From assembly GCA_002363155.1 (NCBI GenBank), contig DEWH01000006.1:14966-57286 (forward strand): a stretch of 42,321 nt of DNA, written 5' to 3'. The position numbers and the translations under genes were made by a program. The notes below the pieces were generated by a model that saw only the letters and a program-made list of their open reading frames with translations, did no database searches and was not told where the DNA came from. Source of the stretch: Ruminococcaceae bacterium UBA3215 (GTDB taxonomy: Bacteria > Bacillota > Clostridia > Oscillospirales > Ruminococcaceae). Shown here piece by piece: positions 33,956-41,897 of this stretch (position 1 is its first letter; each line of letters starts with the position of its first letter).

Positions 33956-34026
33956 AAAAAAGCAGCCTTTGTACAAAAAGCTGCTTTCGTTATGTATCCT
34001 CTAAAGCCGTTTTATCAACCGTTACA
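33956..34026 (-). ncRNA. Candidate ~71-nt small RNA
   Basis: A near-consensus promoter (34033-34061) predicts a start near 34026. Only about 70 bases later the transcript meets AAAGCAGC-TTTTTGTACAAA-GGCTGCTTTTTT, a clear intrinsic terminator (33956-33987). No ribosome site or reading frame of note lies between. The symporter gene has its own promoter beyond the terminator, so this is not just its leader. A standalone regulatory RNA is the simplest reading, but it may also be a decayed gene unit. Confidence 0.5.
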
Positions 34027-34032
34027 ACTTTC

Positions 34033-34061
34033 ATTATAGCATATTATGAAAATATTGTAAA
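34033..34061 (-). promoter_or_regulatory. Promoter of the candidate small RNA
   Basis: On the minus strand: TTTACA (34056-34061), a 17-base spacer and TATAAT (34033-34038). The upstream side is rich in A and T tracts, as in strong promoters. Confidence 0.75.
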
Positions 34062-34185
34062 GTTTTTTTGCAAAAAAATGCCCAAGAATGAACGGCTTTC
34101 TCAAGCTATTTCTGTTCTGTTTTTTCTCTTTGAGCGTTTTGACATCGAATACAAAGTATATGATATGGCATACTATCTGCATCAA

Positions 34186-34235
34186 AACAAAAAAACTTTG
34201 GCTGCTCCGGATCCGGAATAGCCAAAGTTTTTGTT
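34186..34235. terminator. Bidirectional intrinsic terminator after the peptidase gene
   Basis: AAAAACTTTGGCT and AGCCAAAGTTTTT form a stem continued by a CTCCGG-ATCCGGA centre, with A and T runs on the two sides. It ends the surface peptidase transcript. The interval 34236-34402 between it and the peptidase stop shows no gene. Confidence 0.9.
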
Positions 34236-34402
34236 TGTAATGCAAACCCGATGCTTCGCTGTCATGGCGATAGATCCAAAGCAGGCATTTGTGCACTTGT
34301 CGGATACGCAAATATCAAGAATTTGCTTCTCAGTGTCAGAGCCTCACATTCCACTTGCGGAAACAGAGATGATCTTATTTTCCTAGTCCGTGAAACTGAC
34401 GT

Positions 34403-37003
34403 TTATCTGCGTTTTCTGCTTGCAAAAGCTATTGCTGCAGCAGCGCCGGCAAGTATTGCGACCGAGTATATTTCATTGCCTGTAGCCGGGTTTTTTTCGG
34501 TCGCAGCATCTACCGAAGAAGAACCGCTTCCGGTCTTTACAGTGAGTGTGAGTGTTTCTTCGAACAGAGCGCCGTAATCTATCTCTTCGCCGTTGAACTT
34601 AACGTTCACTCTGCTTGTAAATTCGCCTGCAGCCACGTCTTCCTCAGTTACGGTATATTCATAGGTGTAGTACTCTTTCTTACCGGGCTTCAGTGAGCTT
34701 ATATCAGCAATTTTGATGGTCTCTTCGCCGGTGCCGACTGTAACATTGATGTCAAAGTCGTCGAAGCCGGTAAAATCAAAACCGCTGTTGTTCTCTACCA
34801 TAACAATGCCTTTGAGGATATCACCTGCATGGTAGATCTCTTTTTCAAAATCGGTGTCAAGATGGATTATCGTAAACGGTTCGGTCTGCGGGTAGCTTCT
34901 TATCGGGAAGTTGTCGTATGCCAGTCCGTGTTCGCTCAGTTTAAGACTGCGCTCGCTCAGCTCGGTAACGATCTCGGACCAGTCCGTCCATGCGCCGGGG
35001 TCAGAGAGGTCTGTTCCCACAAAGCTCTCACCGGGATTTACAATACCATTTACATAAAAATCATAGCTGTCATCTTTTTCAGACGGACTCTGGTCATAAT
35101 CAAAGTCGTTGAACACCGAAGTATAGAACAGATCGCTCTTGCCGTCTGCATCAGCCTTTACTATGATGGAGTACTTCACGTCCTTCGGGAGATACCAGGT
35201 CTTGCCGATATCAACAACATGATAGCCTGCATAGTTGAAATGCTCGGAAGCTTCTGCGATGAGTTCGCCGTCAACGGGGCTCACTGCGTCATCATTGAGC
35301 ATATATACACTATAGTCAACGTCGATGTTCGCGTCTGCGGTCTCAAGACCTATGTAGCGAACGCTGCAGTTATTCTGTGTGGTAAATACATTCGCCATGT
35401 ACAGATCATTGTCAAATGACATAGAGTTAAGTCCGCCGTTGGGGAGGAAGTCATACATATCGATGTTGTGCTGTTCTAAGGTCTCCTCGGTATCGAAGTC
35501 AAAGCTTTCGGGGATATCGAGGCTCTGATCGTAGTAGGAGAGCCAGAAGTAACCGCTGCCCGCGTTGCCCCATGTGCTTATCACAGATCCGTCTTTGTCC
35601 TCTTCCTTAGCGCCCCAGCTGTTCTTTACAAGGAAAGCTCCGTTGCCGCCGATAGTGCCCTTAGGATCATTGAAGTATTCCTTCGGGAAATCATCGTCAT
35701 AGCCGACAATGCACACTGCGTGGTTGATATCGATCTTTTTGTTCACGGAATTCTTATCGGTGGGGTCGTATTCCTTGTCGTAGGTGTAATGCGTCCAGTA
35801 TTCGGCTAACTGGTCGCTTGTGGGATTGCCGTCCTTGTCGATAAAGCGCATAAAGGTCTCATTGTTGGCTTCTAACGTTTCACCCGGTTGAGACTGGTCT
35901 GCCTGAAACGCTATCGAAACTGCTCTGCCGTTGACAAGTTCGGACTTTATAGCATCAACACCGGTCTGATTGAAGATGTACTCGCCGTTTTTGCCAACGA
36001 GTGCGGGATTCGGCAGCATATTTCCGTCGCTCAGGGTATAGAGGCTGAGGAAGCGGTCGTCCTCGTCAAGAGTCCAATCGCCGGTGGAATATTCCTCGAA
36101 AGCTATGAAATGCTTCATGACATCATCGGGAAGCTGATCCGCTGATTCCTTATCCACATCAACATGGTTTATACCCTGCGAGACAAGGCTGTATATCAGC
36201 TCTGCTGAGCGAGGATCGGTATCTTCCTCGTAACCCTTTTCTGTCCATTCTTTTCTGAGTTCTTCGATAGTTGTTTCCGAGGGATAATATTCTGTTTTGG
36301 TACATGAAACGTCACCATACCGCTCCATTTCATACACATAAAGCGTTATGACCGTGTATTCTCTGTCAACAGTCTGCTTGTAAGGCACTATTTCCTCAAG
36401 AGTAGGACCCATTCCCGAGGAATATATTGCTGTGGCGTAGTTCATATAACCGCCGTGATCATAGATTTTTTTGGATATTAAATCGGGATTGGCATCATCA
36501 TTGAAAACGAAATGATATCCTTCTCCGGACTGGGAGGGATATTCCTCCGAATCCTCCGGGAGCGCCGTATAAGAGAACCACGCGAGATGCTTTTCCGACA
36601 GATTGTACATAGCGTCTTCATCGCTGCCGGTCTCCTTGTTATAGTCGTGACCGAGCTCATAGGCGATACTCGTCTCTGCCGCTGCGGTCGCGCCGAAGCT
36701 CCAGCAGGTACCCCAGGGGTTCTGGAGCTTTACAGGGGAAACAAAGTTTTTTCCGTCCACATCTCTGAGGTCAAACTTGGAGGGAAGGTCGGAAGTGTCC
36801 ACAACAGGCATACGCTTTTTCGATGTCTGTATCAAACCGTTGTCCCGCAGGATCTTGTCTGTTTTTTTGTCATAGGCAGAAATTGCCTTCACGATGTCGT
36901 CGGCTGTCAAAGAATTCTTTGCAGCGTATGCCGGCACGCAGTTCGCCGCAGCGAGCATTACAGCAAGTGCAGCTGCGGCAGCAGTTTTGATTTGTTTCTT
37001 CAT
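34403..37003 (-). CDS. Secreted papain-like (C1) peptidase with wall-sorting signal
   Basis: 866 residues. Signal peptide (1-27, ending PAYAA). C1 peptidase catalytic triad: Cys100 in NPWGTCWSFG, His428 in INHAVCIVGYDDD, Asn461 in VKNSWG. About residues 520-690 resemble the lectin-like domain that follows this peptidase type in gut Firmicutes. A beta-rich Ig-like segment (700-825) follows. The C-terminus has NPATG (838-842), a hydrophobic helix and RKRR, a sortase-type anchor. Likely a surface protease that degrades extracellular proteins. Insertions make the peptidase domain much longer than papain. The start has AAAGGATAACG. The preceding membrane-protein gene is 108 bases upstream on the same strand. 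Confidence 0.9.
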   Translation of the reverse strand: MKKQIKTAAAAALAVMLAAANCVPAYAAKNSLTADDIVKAISAYDKKTDKILRDNGLIQTSKKRMPVVDTSDLPSKFDLRDVDGKNFVSPVKLQNPWGTCWSFGATAAAETSIAYELGHDYNKETGSDEDAMYNLSEKHLAWFSYTALPEDSEEYPSQSGEGYHFVFNDDANPDLISKKIYDHGGYMNYATAIYSSGMGPTLEEIVPYKQTVDREYTVITLYVYEMERYGDVSCTKTEYYPSETTIEELRKEWTEKGYEEDTDPRSAELIYSLVSQGINHVDVDKESADQLPDDVMKHFIAFEEYSTGDWTLDEDDRFLSLYTLSDGNMLPNPALVGKNGEYIFNQTGVDAIKSELVNGRAVSIAFQADQSQPGETLEANNETFMRFIDKDGNPTSDQLAEYWTHYTYDKEYDPTDKNSVNKKIDINHAVCIVGYDDDFPKEYFNDPKGTIGGNGAFLVKNSWGAKEEDKDGSVISTWGNAGSGYFWLSYYDQSLDIPESFDFDTEETLEQHNIDMYDFLPNGGLNSMSFDNDLYMANVFTTQNNCSVRYIGLETADANIDVDYSVYMLNDDAVSPVDGELIAEASEHFNYAGYHVVDIGKTWYLPKDVKYSIIVKADADGKSDLFYTSVFNDFDYDQSPSEKDDSYDFYVNGIVNPGESFVGTDLSDPGAWTDWSEIVTELSERSLKLSEHGLAYDNFPIRSYPQTEPFTIIHLDTDFEKEIYHAGDILKGIVMVENNSGFDFTGFDDFDINVTVGTGEETIKIADISSLKPGKKEYYTYEYTVTEEDVAAGEFTSRVNVKFNGEEIDYGALFEETLTLTVKTGSGSSSVDAATEKNPATGNEIYSVAILAGAAAAIAFASRKRR

Positions 37004-37111
37004 AATCGTTATCCTTTCCTTATGATCGCTGAGATTGTCATATTGTTTTTTCTTCTTTTTATTGAACTTTTTATTTTTCTGTAATTTTGTATTATTTCGG
37101 CGTGAAGCCTT

Positions 37112-37699
37112 TCATCGGCTCCCGCGTGCTTCTTTGTTCTCGTATTTGCCTTTTACGGAAAGACCTATCGTTCCGTCTGCGATCAATGCGGTAACGTAGC
37201 CTGTAAAGCTGAAATCAAATCCGACATTCACCATATTCATGACTGACAGGATCAGCGAAGCTACATCCAATCCGAGTATGACATAGAAAAGGATCCATGT
37301 TTTTTTGCTTCCGAGATTCTTTCCGAACACAAGTAACAGAAGATCGGCGGCTTTTATTGCATAGAGAATGCAAATAACCACCATTAACGGAGTGACGGTA
37401 TAGAAAAACAGATTTACAATGATCGACAGGACGCATACTCCGACGTGCAGGAACAGAAAGGCTTTATAGAAGACTGCGGCTTGCTTGCTGTAATCTTTTA
37501 TTATATATATCGCGCCCATAATGAGCATTGACAGTATCACTGCCATAAGAACGATATTTGTAATATTCGAGAACAGCGCTGCGGTCGTTTCTGAGCCTGC
37601 GGCTCCGATGATGAAGTTTACAGCGCCGCCTACGGTGCCGAACATCATAATAAACATCACAATCAGATGAAAAATTGTAACGGGACTCTTTTTTGGCAT
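37112..37699 (-). CDS. Small polytopic membrane protein of unknown function
   Basis: 195 residues with about five hydrophobic segments (near 8-32, 45-65, 80-120, 135-155 and 165-180) and a charged, cytoplasmic C-terminal tail (KGKYENKEARGSR). No recognised family motif or conserved charged residue within the membrane. AAAGGAG lies 11 bases before ATG. It lies between the STAS-kinase gene and the peptidase gene on the same strand with a 140-base gap on the upstream side. A role in the surface-protease operon is possible, but nothing in the sequence shows it. Confidence 0.75.
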   Translation of the reverse strand: MPKKSPVTIFHLIVMFIMMFGTVGGAVNFIIGAAGSETTAALFSNITNIVLMAVILSMLIMGAIYIIKDYSKQAAVFYKAFLFLHVGVCVLSIIVNLFFYTVTPLMVVICILYAIKAADLLLLVFGKNLGSKKTWILFYVILGLDVASLILSVMNMVNVGFDFSFTGYVTALIADGTIGLSVKGKYENKEARGSR

Positions 37700-37839
37700 G
37701 ATGATTATAACTCCTTTAGCTTAAAAATTGAAAGTGGATGAGAAGGTATATAAGACAATAATTCTCCGATCCTGACCGGAAGCAGCTATCGGGATAAATG
37801 GAACAAATGCTTCTGAGCAATGACCCGATCATTTCGTCG

Positions 37840-39024
37840 TCACAGCGGCATTGAAAACAGCTTGGAGAAATTGTCCGCATTCGGGAAAAATCTCTCGCGA
37901 AGCATTGCTGTTATCACAGGGGCTTTCGCTTTTGAGCGTTCTGTGCCCATTCCCAGCGTTGCTGCCAGACGGAACAGAGAGAAGGCTCCGCATATATTGC
38001 GGATAAGCCCGAGCTTTCCGGGGTCGGCAGTATCGAAATAAGTCGAAAGTGTGATGTCCCACACCTGTGCTGCCGACTTGCAGTCGAGCCCGATCACCTG
38101 TAAAGCTATATTATCATCTTTCCCCCCGCCGGTGGACATTACAAGATATGAGCCGGCAATGTCAAACAGCGGGTTCCCGCGGCTTATGTCTGCCATATCT
38201 ATCAGTACAAGCTCGCCGTCGGATTGGACCATTACATTATTGGTATGGTAATCACCGTGTATCATTACGCTTCCGTCAGGGATAGAGTCCAATAATTTTA
38301 TAAGCATACCGATTTCTTCGTCTGTAAAATAACTGCCGGCTTTATGTAATCTGTCACGGTAGATATCTTTTATGTCACCGTAAAGCGTCGGGTCTGCTTC
38401 CGTGGAATTGAGCGTTTTCAGCAAGGTTCCGAATTTTACGGCGTATTCCTGCAGTTTGTCGGGGTGAGCCATGATATACTTACCGACGGTAGTCGCTCCT
38501 GCCATTTCAAACACAAGACCGGGTCCTTCCTCTGTCTCAACTATGTCATAAGCGATTGCGGACGGAACACCGTGAATAAATGCATTTTTAGCGTATTCAC
38601 GCTCTTTTTCGATAAGAGAAAGCGGGCTGTTGTCGTGATACACCTTGATTATCGTTTCCTCATCGAGACGATACACCTTTCCGTGGCCGCCCCGCCCTAT
38701 CGCCTCGCAGCCTGCAACAGACACCTTTCGCAGCGCCTTTTTCACATCGAACAGCTCGGTAAATCCCGTAGTCTCGAATATATCATAAACGTCGCGCGAA
38801 ACATTGATGACCGCAAGCGGCTTGCCGATGCTTTTGCGGAGCTTCATAAGCACTCTGAGCCCGGCGCTTGATATGTATTCGAGCTTCTCTGCATCTACGG
38901 TGATGTCTGCTGTTTTGCCTTCCACAGCACCGAATATTTCCTTTTCGGTCTGCGGAGCGTTGTTTGTGTCTATCCTGCCTTCAAGGCGGATAGTCACTTT
39001 TCCGTTTTCTTCGTTGATAGTCAT
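37840..39024 (-). CDS. STAS domain fused to an aminoglycoside-phosphotransferase-like kinase
   Basis: 394 residues. Residues 1-95 are a STAS (SpoIIAA-like) domain with VDAEKLEYISSAGLRVLMKL, serines 52/53 at the regulatory phosphorylation position. Residues about 105-394 are an APH-type kinase: glycine loop EAIGRGGHGKVYRL, Lys127 in IIKVYH, catalytic HGDYHTNNVMV and the metal-binding Asp in LVLIDMADI. The kinase part resembles the family TIGR02172, whose substrate is unknown, and need not confer resistance. The STAS motif is nearly that of the methyltransferase fusion at 12727. ATG follows AAAGGAG. The promoter at 39171-39200 gives a leader of about 140 bases. Confidence 0.88.
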   Translation of the reverse strand: MTINEENGKVTIRLEGRIDTNNAPQTEKEIFGAVEGKTADITVDAEKLEYISSAGLRVLMKLRKSIGKPLAVINVSRDVYDIFETTGFTELFDVKKALRKVSVAGCEAIGRGGHGKVYRLDEETIIKVYHDNSPLSLIEKEREYAKNAFIHGVPSAIAYDIVETEEGPGLVFEMAGATTVGKYIMAHPDKLQEYAVKFGTLLKTLNSTEADPTLYGDIKDIYRDRLHKAGSYFTDEEIGMLIKLLDSIPDGSVMIHGDYHTNNVMVQSDGELVLIDMADISRGNPLFDIAGSYLVMSTGGGKDDNIALQVIGLDCKSAAQVWDITLSTYFDTADPGKLGLIRNICGAFSLFRLAATLGMGTERSKAKAPVITAMLRERFFPNADNFSKLFSMPL

Positions 39025-39170
39025 GTTCTTGCTCCTTTGCGGCGTATCGCCTGTATTGTATTATCTGATATTTCTGCGGCCTGCGGCTGGAGTGTTTTAT
39101 GATATGGCTTGTGACAAAACCTGCTCCGCGGCTTCAATGAATGGTGTACAGGCTATAATAACACCCACTG

Positions 39171-39200
39171 ATTATACCACAAAATGACATTAAAAGTCAA
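39171..39200 (-). promoter_or_regulatory. Sigma-A promoter of the STAS-kinase gene
   Basis: On the minus strand: TTGACT (39195-39200), an 18-base spacer and TATAAT (39171-39176). The leader holds a weak GGTGT...ACACC pairing. Confidence 0.75.
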
Positions 39201-39281
39201 TAGACCGAAAGTGCAATTTCCGAATCGCTTAAAAAATGTCCGGTCGGAGAACTGCCTTTGGTATATGCTCTTGGCTTATAG

Positions 39282-39299
39282 ATCTGCTCCGGAGCAGAT
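39282..39299. repeat. Perfect 18-bp palindrome
   Basis: ATCTGCTCCGGAGCAGAT, with no spacer. It lies in the 39201-39509 gap, which shows no gene, between the divergent promoters of the STAS-kinase and the VOC array. It could be a regulator site; nothing else supports this. Confidence 0.4.
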
Positions 39300-39486
39300 G
39301 ACAAGCCGGTGCTGCAAAAAAGAATTCAACTTGTCGCAAAGCGGCAATGTCACGGCTTCCTGACGCGGTATGTCACCCGACCCGGCGCAGCCCGGTTCCG
39401 CCGCTTTTCGATGTATCCGGCACGGGCGGCTCATTTTCTCTTCTCAAAGCGGTTTCAGAAATATTATATGGTATTACATTGTAAAT

Positions 39487-39530
39487 GTGCAATATTTTTT
39501 TAAAATATATTGACTTTTATTGTGCAATAT
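39487..39530 (+). promoter_or_regulatory. Direct repeats GTGCAATAT at the VOC-array promoter
   Basis: Exact copies at 39487-39495 and 39522-39530. The second lies within the promoter spacer, and the 35-bp separation is close to 3.3 helical turns. Candidate repressor or activator sites, inferred from position. Confidence 0.4.
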
Positions 39531-39538
39531 GTTATAAT
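39510..39538 (+). promoter_or_regulatory. Sigma-A promoter of the five-gene VOC array
   Basis: TTGACT (39510-39515), a 17-base spacer and TATAAT (39533-39538), about 50 bases before the first ATG. Confidence 0.9.
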
Positions 39539-39589
39539 TTGGATAGTTTGAGTATAACGTCAAAGAATAAAAGACAGATGAGGTGTATT

Positions 39590-39970
39590 ATGAAGATAAC
39601 GTCATTTAATCCGCAGATCATCACGAAAGATGCAGAAGCGACAGCAGGTCTGTTTGAAGAGCTTGGTTTTGAGAGAAAACACACCAAAAAGGATATAGGC
39701 GTCAAAAATGTTGTTGATATTGTCATGAAGAACGCCGATGGATTTCATCTCGATATATCTCAGCCGGAAATGGAGCTTCCACATGATATTCAGGCTATCC
39801 GCATCAACGTCAGAGATTTTGAAGAAGCTTATGAGCTGTTTATCTCACGGGGATTCAGGAATTTTTACGGCGATGAACGGGTTTATACACCCAGTTCAAA
39901 ATCCGCAGTACTGCTGGCACCTACAGGATTTGTTATAAATCTTGTTGAGCATATCAAAGACCACAACTGA
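39590..39970 (+). CDS. VOC-fold (glyoxalase/bleomycin-resistance-like) protein, array copy 1
   Basis: 126 residues. A two-module VOC pattern: strand KITSFNPQIIT, helix EATAGLFEELGFE, strands to VDIVMKNADGFHLDIS; then AIRINVRDFEEAYELFISRG and strands ending APTGFVINLVEHIKDHN. The family comprises metal-dependent isomerases and dioxygenases and also metal-free drug-binding proteins. The usual His/Glu ligand at the start of strand one is absent here (FNP), so a binding role is likelier than catalysis. This copy has the most divergent second half (RNFYGDERVYTPSSKSAVLL). ATG 39590 follows GAGGTG; the open frame back to 39485 crosses the promoter and is not coding. First gene of the operon. Confidence 0.85.
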   Translation: MKITSFNPQIITKDAEATAGLFEELGFERKHTKKDIGVKNVVDIVMKNADGFHLDISQPEMELPHDIQAIRINVRDFEEAYELFISRGFRNFYGDERVYTPSSKSAVLLAPTGFVINLVEHIKDHN

Positions 39971-39987
39971 CACAGGAGGTATTTACA

Positions 39988-40362
39988 TTGAAATTCACAT
40001 CATTCAACCCGCTTATTGTCACTAACAACGGTGAAGAGACGATCAGTCTTTTTGAGGCTCTCGGCTTTGAAAGACAGCATACCAACAGCAATGTTGACGG
40101 CCGGGACATCACAAACGTTACAATGAAGGATCCCAACGGCTTTAAGATCGATATCTCCAACGCCCCCAATATCAAGCAGGATCTCACTATCATCAGAATG
40201 AACGTTGACGATTTTGATGAGGCTTACAAGTTCCTCACAGACAGAGGCTTTGTTAATCCGAGCGGAAAAATCGTTGAAATGAAGTCGTCCAAATCGGCAA
40301 TGATGAGATCACCCTCCGGGTTTGCATTCGATCTCTGTCATCACATAAAAGACCACGAATGA
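39988..40362 (+). CDS. VOC-fold protein, array copy 2
   Basis: 124 residues, starting with TTG behind a strong AGGAGG, 17 bases after copy 1. Same layout as copy 1: KFTSFNPLIVTNNGEE, SLFEALGFERQHTNS, VTMKDPNGFKIDIS, IIRMNVDDFDEAYKFLTDRGF, SPSGFAFDLCHHIKDHE. It differs from its siblings mainly between residues 40 and 60 (NAPNIKQDLT), a likely part of the ligand cleft, and has one Cys near the C-terminus. The only copy with a non-ATG start. Confidence 0.85.
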   Translation: MKFTSFNPLIVTNNGEETISLFEALGFERQHTNSNVDGRDITNVTMKDPNGFKIDISNAPNIKQDLTIIRMNVDDFDEAYKFLTDRGFVNPSGKIVEMKSSKSAMMRSPSGFAFDLCHHIKDHE

Positions 40363-40380
40363 TTTAAGGAGGAAACCGCT

Positions 40381-40752
40381 ATGAAGATCACTTCTTTCAA
40401 CCCGCTTATCATCACCAGAAATGCAGCGGAAACCATCAAGCTTTTTGAGGCTTTGGGCTTTGAGGTCAAGCACAAGAAGACCGGCATCAATGACGAGGAT
40501 ATCACCACTGTATCAATGAAGAACGCCGACGGCTTCCGCGTTGATGTAACAAAGGCAGATGTTCCGCAGGACATGAGCACGATAAGAATGAATGTCCGCG
40601 ATTTTGACGAAGCCTTTGAATTCCTTACGTCAAAGGGATTCAAGAATGCACAGGGAGAAAAAGTTACCGACACCGGCTCTTCCAAGGCAACTATGATGGT
40701 ATCACCTTCCGGCTTTGCAATCAACCTTATCGAGCACATCAGAAAAGACTGA
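40381..40752 (+). CDS. VOC-fold protein, array copy 3
   Basis: 123 residues, ATG behind AAGGAGG, 18 bases after copy 2. Layout: KITSFNPLIITRNAAE, KLFEALGFEVKHKKTG, VSMKNADGFRVDVTK, TIRMNVRDFDEAFEFLTSKGF, then MVSPSGFAINLIEHIRKD. It lacks the IKDH(D/N/E) tail of the other four, ending IRKD. The GINDEDIT loop is shared with copy 5 (GLNDEDIT), which suggests these two are closest. Co-transcribed with the rest. Confidence 0.85.
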   Translation: MKITSFNPLIITRNAAETIKLFEALGFEVKHKKTGINDEDITTVSMKNADGFRVDVTKADVPQDMSTIRMNVRDFDEAFEFLTSKGFKNAQGEKVTDTGSSKATMMVSPSGFAINLIEHIRKD

Positions 40753-40811
40753 CGGCAATGATCGACAGATCAAGCGAATGTAATATCAGCTGAAAAGAAA
40801 GGAAAATTATT

Positions 40812-41189
40812 ATGAAGATCACATCTTTTAACCCCATTGTAGCTACCGCTCACTGTGAGGAAGTTGTAAAGCTTTTTGAAGATCTCGGCTTTGAAAAGAG
40901 GCACTCCATTGAAAACATAGACAACACAGGGATCAATGCTATTGACATGAAGAATGAAGACGGATTCCGTGTTGATGTCGGAGATGTAAAGCAGCTTCCG
41001 CAGGATATGATGTTTATAAGAATGAATGTCGATAACTTTGAAGAGGCTTATGACATTCTTATTAAACACGGATTCAAGAACTCCCGCGGTGACGAAACGG
41101 TCGATTCAAAGAGCTCAAAAGCAGCCAGCATGATCTCTCCCTCCGGTTTTGCTATAAGCCTTGTACAGCATATAAAAGATCACGACTGA
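40812..41189 (+). CDS. VOC-fold protein, array copy 4
   Basis: 125 residues, ATG behind AAAGGAAA. The gap to copy 3 (59 bases) is the longest in the array, but no promoter or terminator is visible in it. Layout: KITSFNPIVATAHCEE, KLFEDLGFEKRHSIEN, IDMKNEDGFRVDVGDV, FIRMNVDNFEEAYDILIKHGF, MISPSGFAISLVQHIKDHD. The VDVGDVKQLPQDM segment aligns with VDISAVDRLPQDV of copy 5. It has a His-Cys pair (AHCEE) not found in the siblings. Confidence 0.85.
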   Translation: MKITSFNPIVATAHCEEVVKLFEDLGFEKRHSIENIDNTGINAIDMKNEDGFRVDVGDVKQLPQDMMFIRMNVDNFEEAYDILIKHGFKNSRGDETVDSKSSKAASMISPSGFAISLVQHIKDHD

Positions 41190-41210
41190 TCTTTTGAAAG
41201 GAAACCTGCT

Positions 41211-41588
41211 ATGAAGATCTCAACTTTCAATCCAATGATAATGTCCCCGAACGCAGAGAAACTCATCTCGCTTTTTGAGGAACTGGGCTTTGAAAAGCGC
41301 CACACCAAGACCGGTCTCAACGACGAAGATATCACTCATGTAAGAATGAAAAACGAGGACGGTTTTCATGTCGATATTTCCGCTGTGGATCGTCTTCCTC
41401 AGGACGTTGCATGTATCCGCATGAATGTTGACAACTTTGAGGAAGCGTATGATTTTCTCGTAGAGAGAGGATTTAAGAATACCCAGGGTGATAAGATCGG
41501 AGAATCAAAGTCAGGCAAGGGGACTGCGATGATGTCGCCGTCCGGATTTATCATCGTTCTCTCGCATCACATCAAAAATCACGACTGA
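41211..41588 (+). CDS. VOC-fold protein, array copy 5
   Basis: 125 residues, ATG behind AAAGGAAA, 21 bases after copy 4. Layout: KISTFNPMIMSPNAEK, SLFEELGFEKRHTKTG, VRMKNEDGFHVDISAV, CIRMNVDNFEEAYDFLVERGF, MMSPSGFIIVLSHHIKNHD. Last gene of the array; the terminator at 41595-41627 follows seven bases after the stop. As in the others, no clear metal-ligand set is visible, so it is more likely a small-molecule-binding protein than a glyoxalase. Confidence 0.85.
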   Translation: MKISTFNPMIMSPNAEKLISLFEELGFEKRHTKTGLNDEDITHVRMKNEDGFHVDISAVDRLPQDVACIRMNVDNFEEAYDFLVERGFKNTQGDKIGESKSGKGTAMMSPSGFIIVLSHHIKNHD

Positions 41589-41594
41589 TTTGCC

Positions 41595-41627
41595 AACCTG
41601 TCCGGGAAACCGGGCAGGTTATTTTGA
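41595..41627 (+). terminator. Intrinsic terminator of the VOC array
   Basis: AACCTGTCCGG and CCGGGCAGGTT form a GAAA-loop stem followed by ATTTT. Directly after the last VOC stop codon. Confidence 0.8.
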
Positions 41628-41723
41628 TAGCTTTCGGAACGCCGTATATCTGCTGCGTACCGGAAGCTTTTTGAGAGCCTTCTCCGGTAAGTGTGGGTAA
41701 TTTTATAGCGCCCTGCCGGGAAG

Positions 41724-41860
41724 ATGAACAACAAGATCACCGCAGCGCAGCATAATCATATTATATCGTCAATGTTCATTTCTCGGATACGGCAAGGGAG
41801 ACAGTCGCGGACAAGCTGAAACGACTTATCTCGACGGACTCTGAACTCCGCAAGGGATAA
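41724..41860 (+). pseudogene. Frameshifted TnpW-like transposon-encoded protein remnant
   Basis: ATG 41724 opens MNNKITAAQ, then the frame is lost near 41750. In a shifted frame the tail reads YYIVNVHFSDTARETVADKL, then KRLISTDSELRKG and stop at 41860. The tail strongly resembles the short TnpW-type proteins encoded on clostridial conjugative transposons (HFS-(E/D)-T-x-(K/R)-E-x-x-x-DK-(I/L)-x-R-L). It marks former mobile-element DNA. The stretch 41628-41723 shows nothing else. Confidence 0.6.
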
Positions 41861-41867
41861 AAGAAAA

Positions 41868-41889
41868 GCGGACGGAATAAACCGCCCGC
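41868..41889 (-). terminator. Intrinsic terminator on the minus strand
   Basis: On the minus strand: GCGGGCGG-TTTATT-CCGTCCGC followed by TTTTCTTTT. It lies just after the PIN-domain remnant and would have ended that gene. Confidence 0.75.
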
Positions 41890-41897
41890 ATACATAT

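Noticed and set aside
34236..34330. Sequence with GCAAACC and CAAAGC resembling parts of a c-di-GMP-I riboswitch
   Set aside because: The conserved GACGCAAAGCC block and supporting stems are missing, and no gene follows on that strand.
37840..39024. Aminoglycoside resistance gene
   Set aside because: Only the kinase fold is shared. The N-terminal STAS domain and context point to a regulated cellular kinase, and no resistance island is present.
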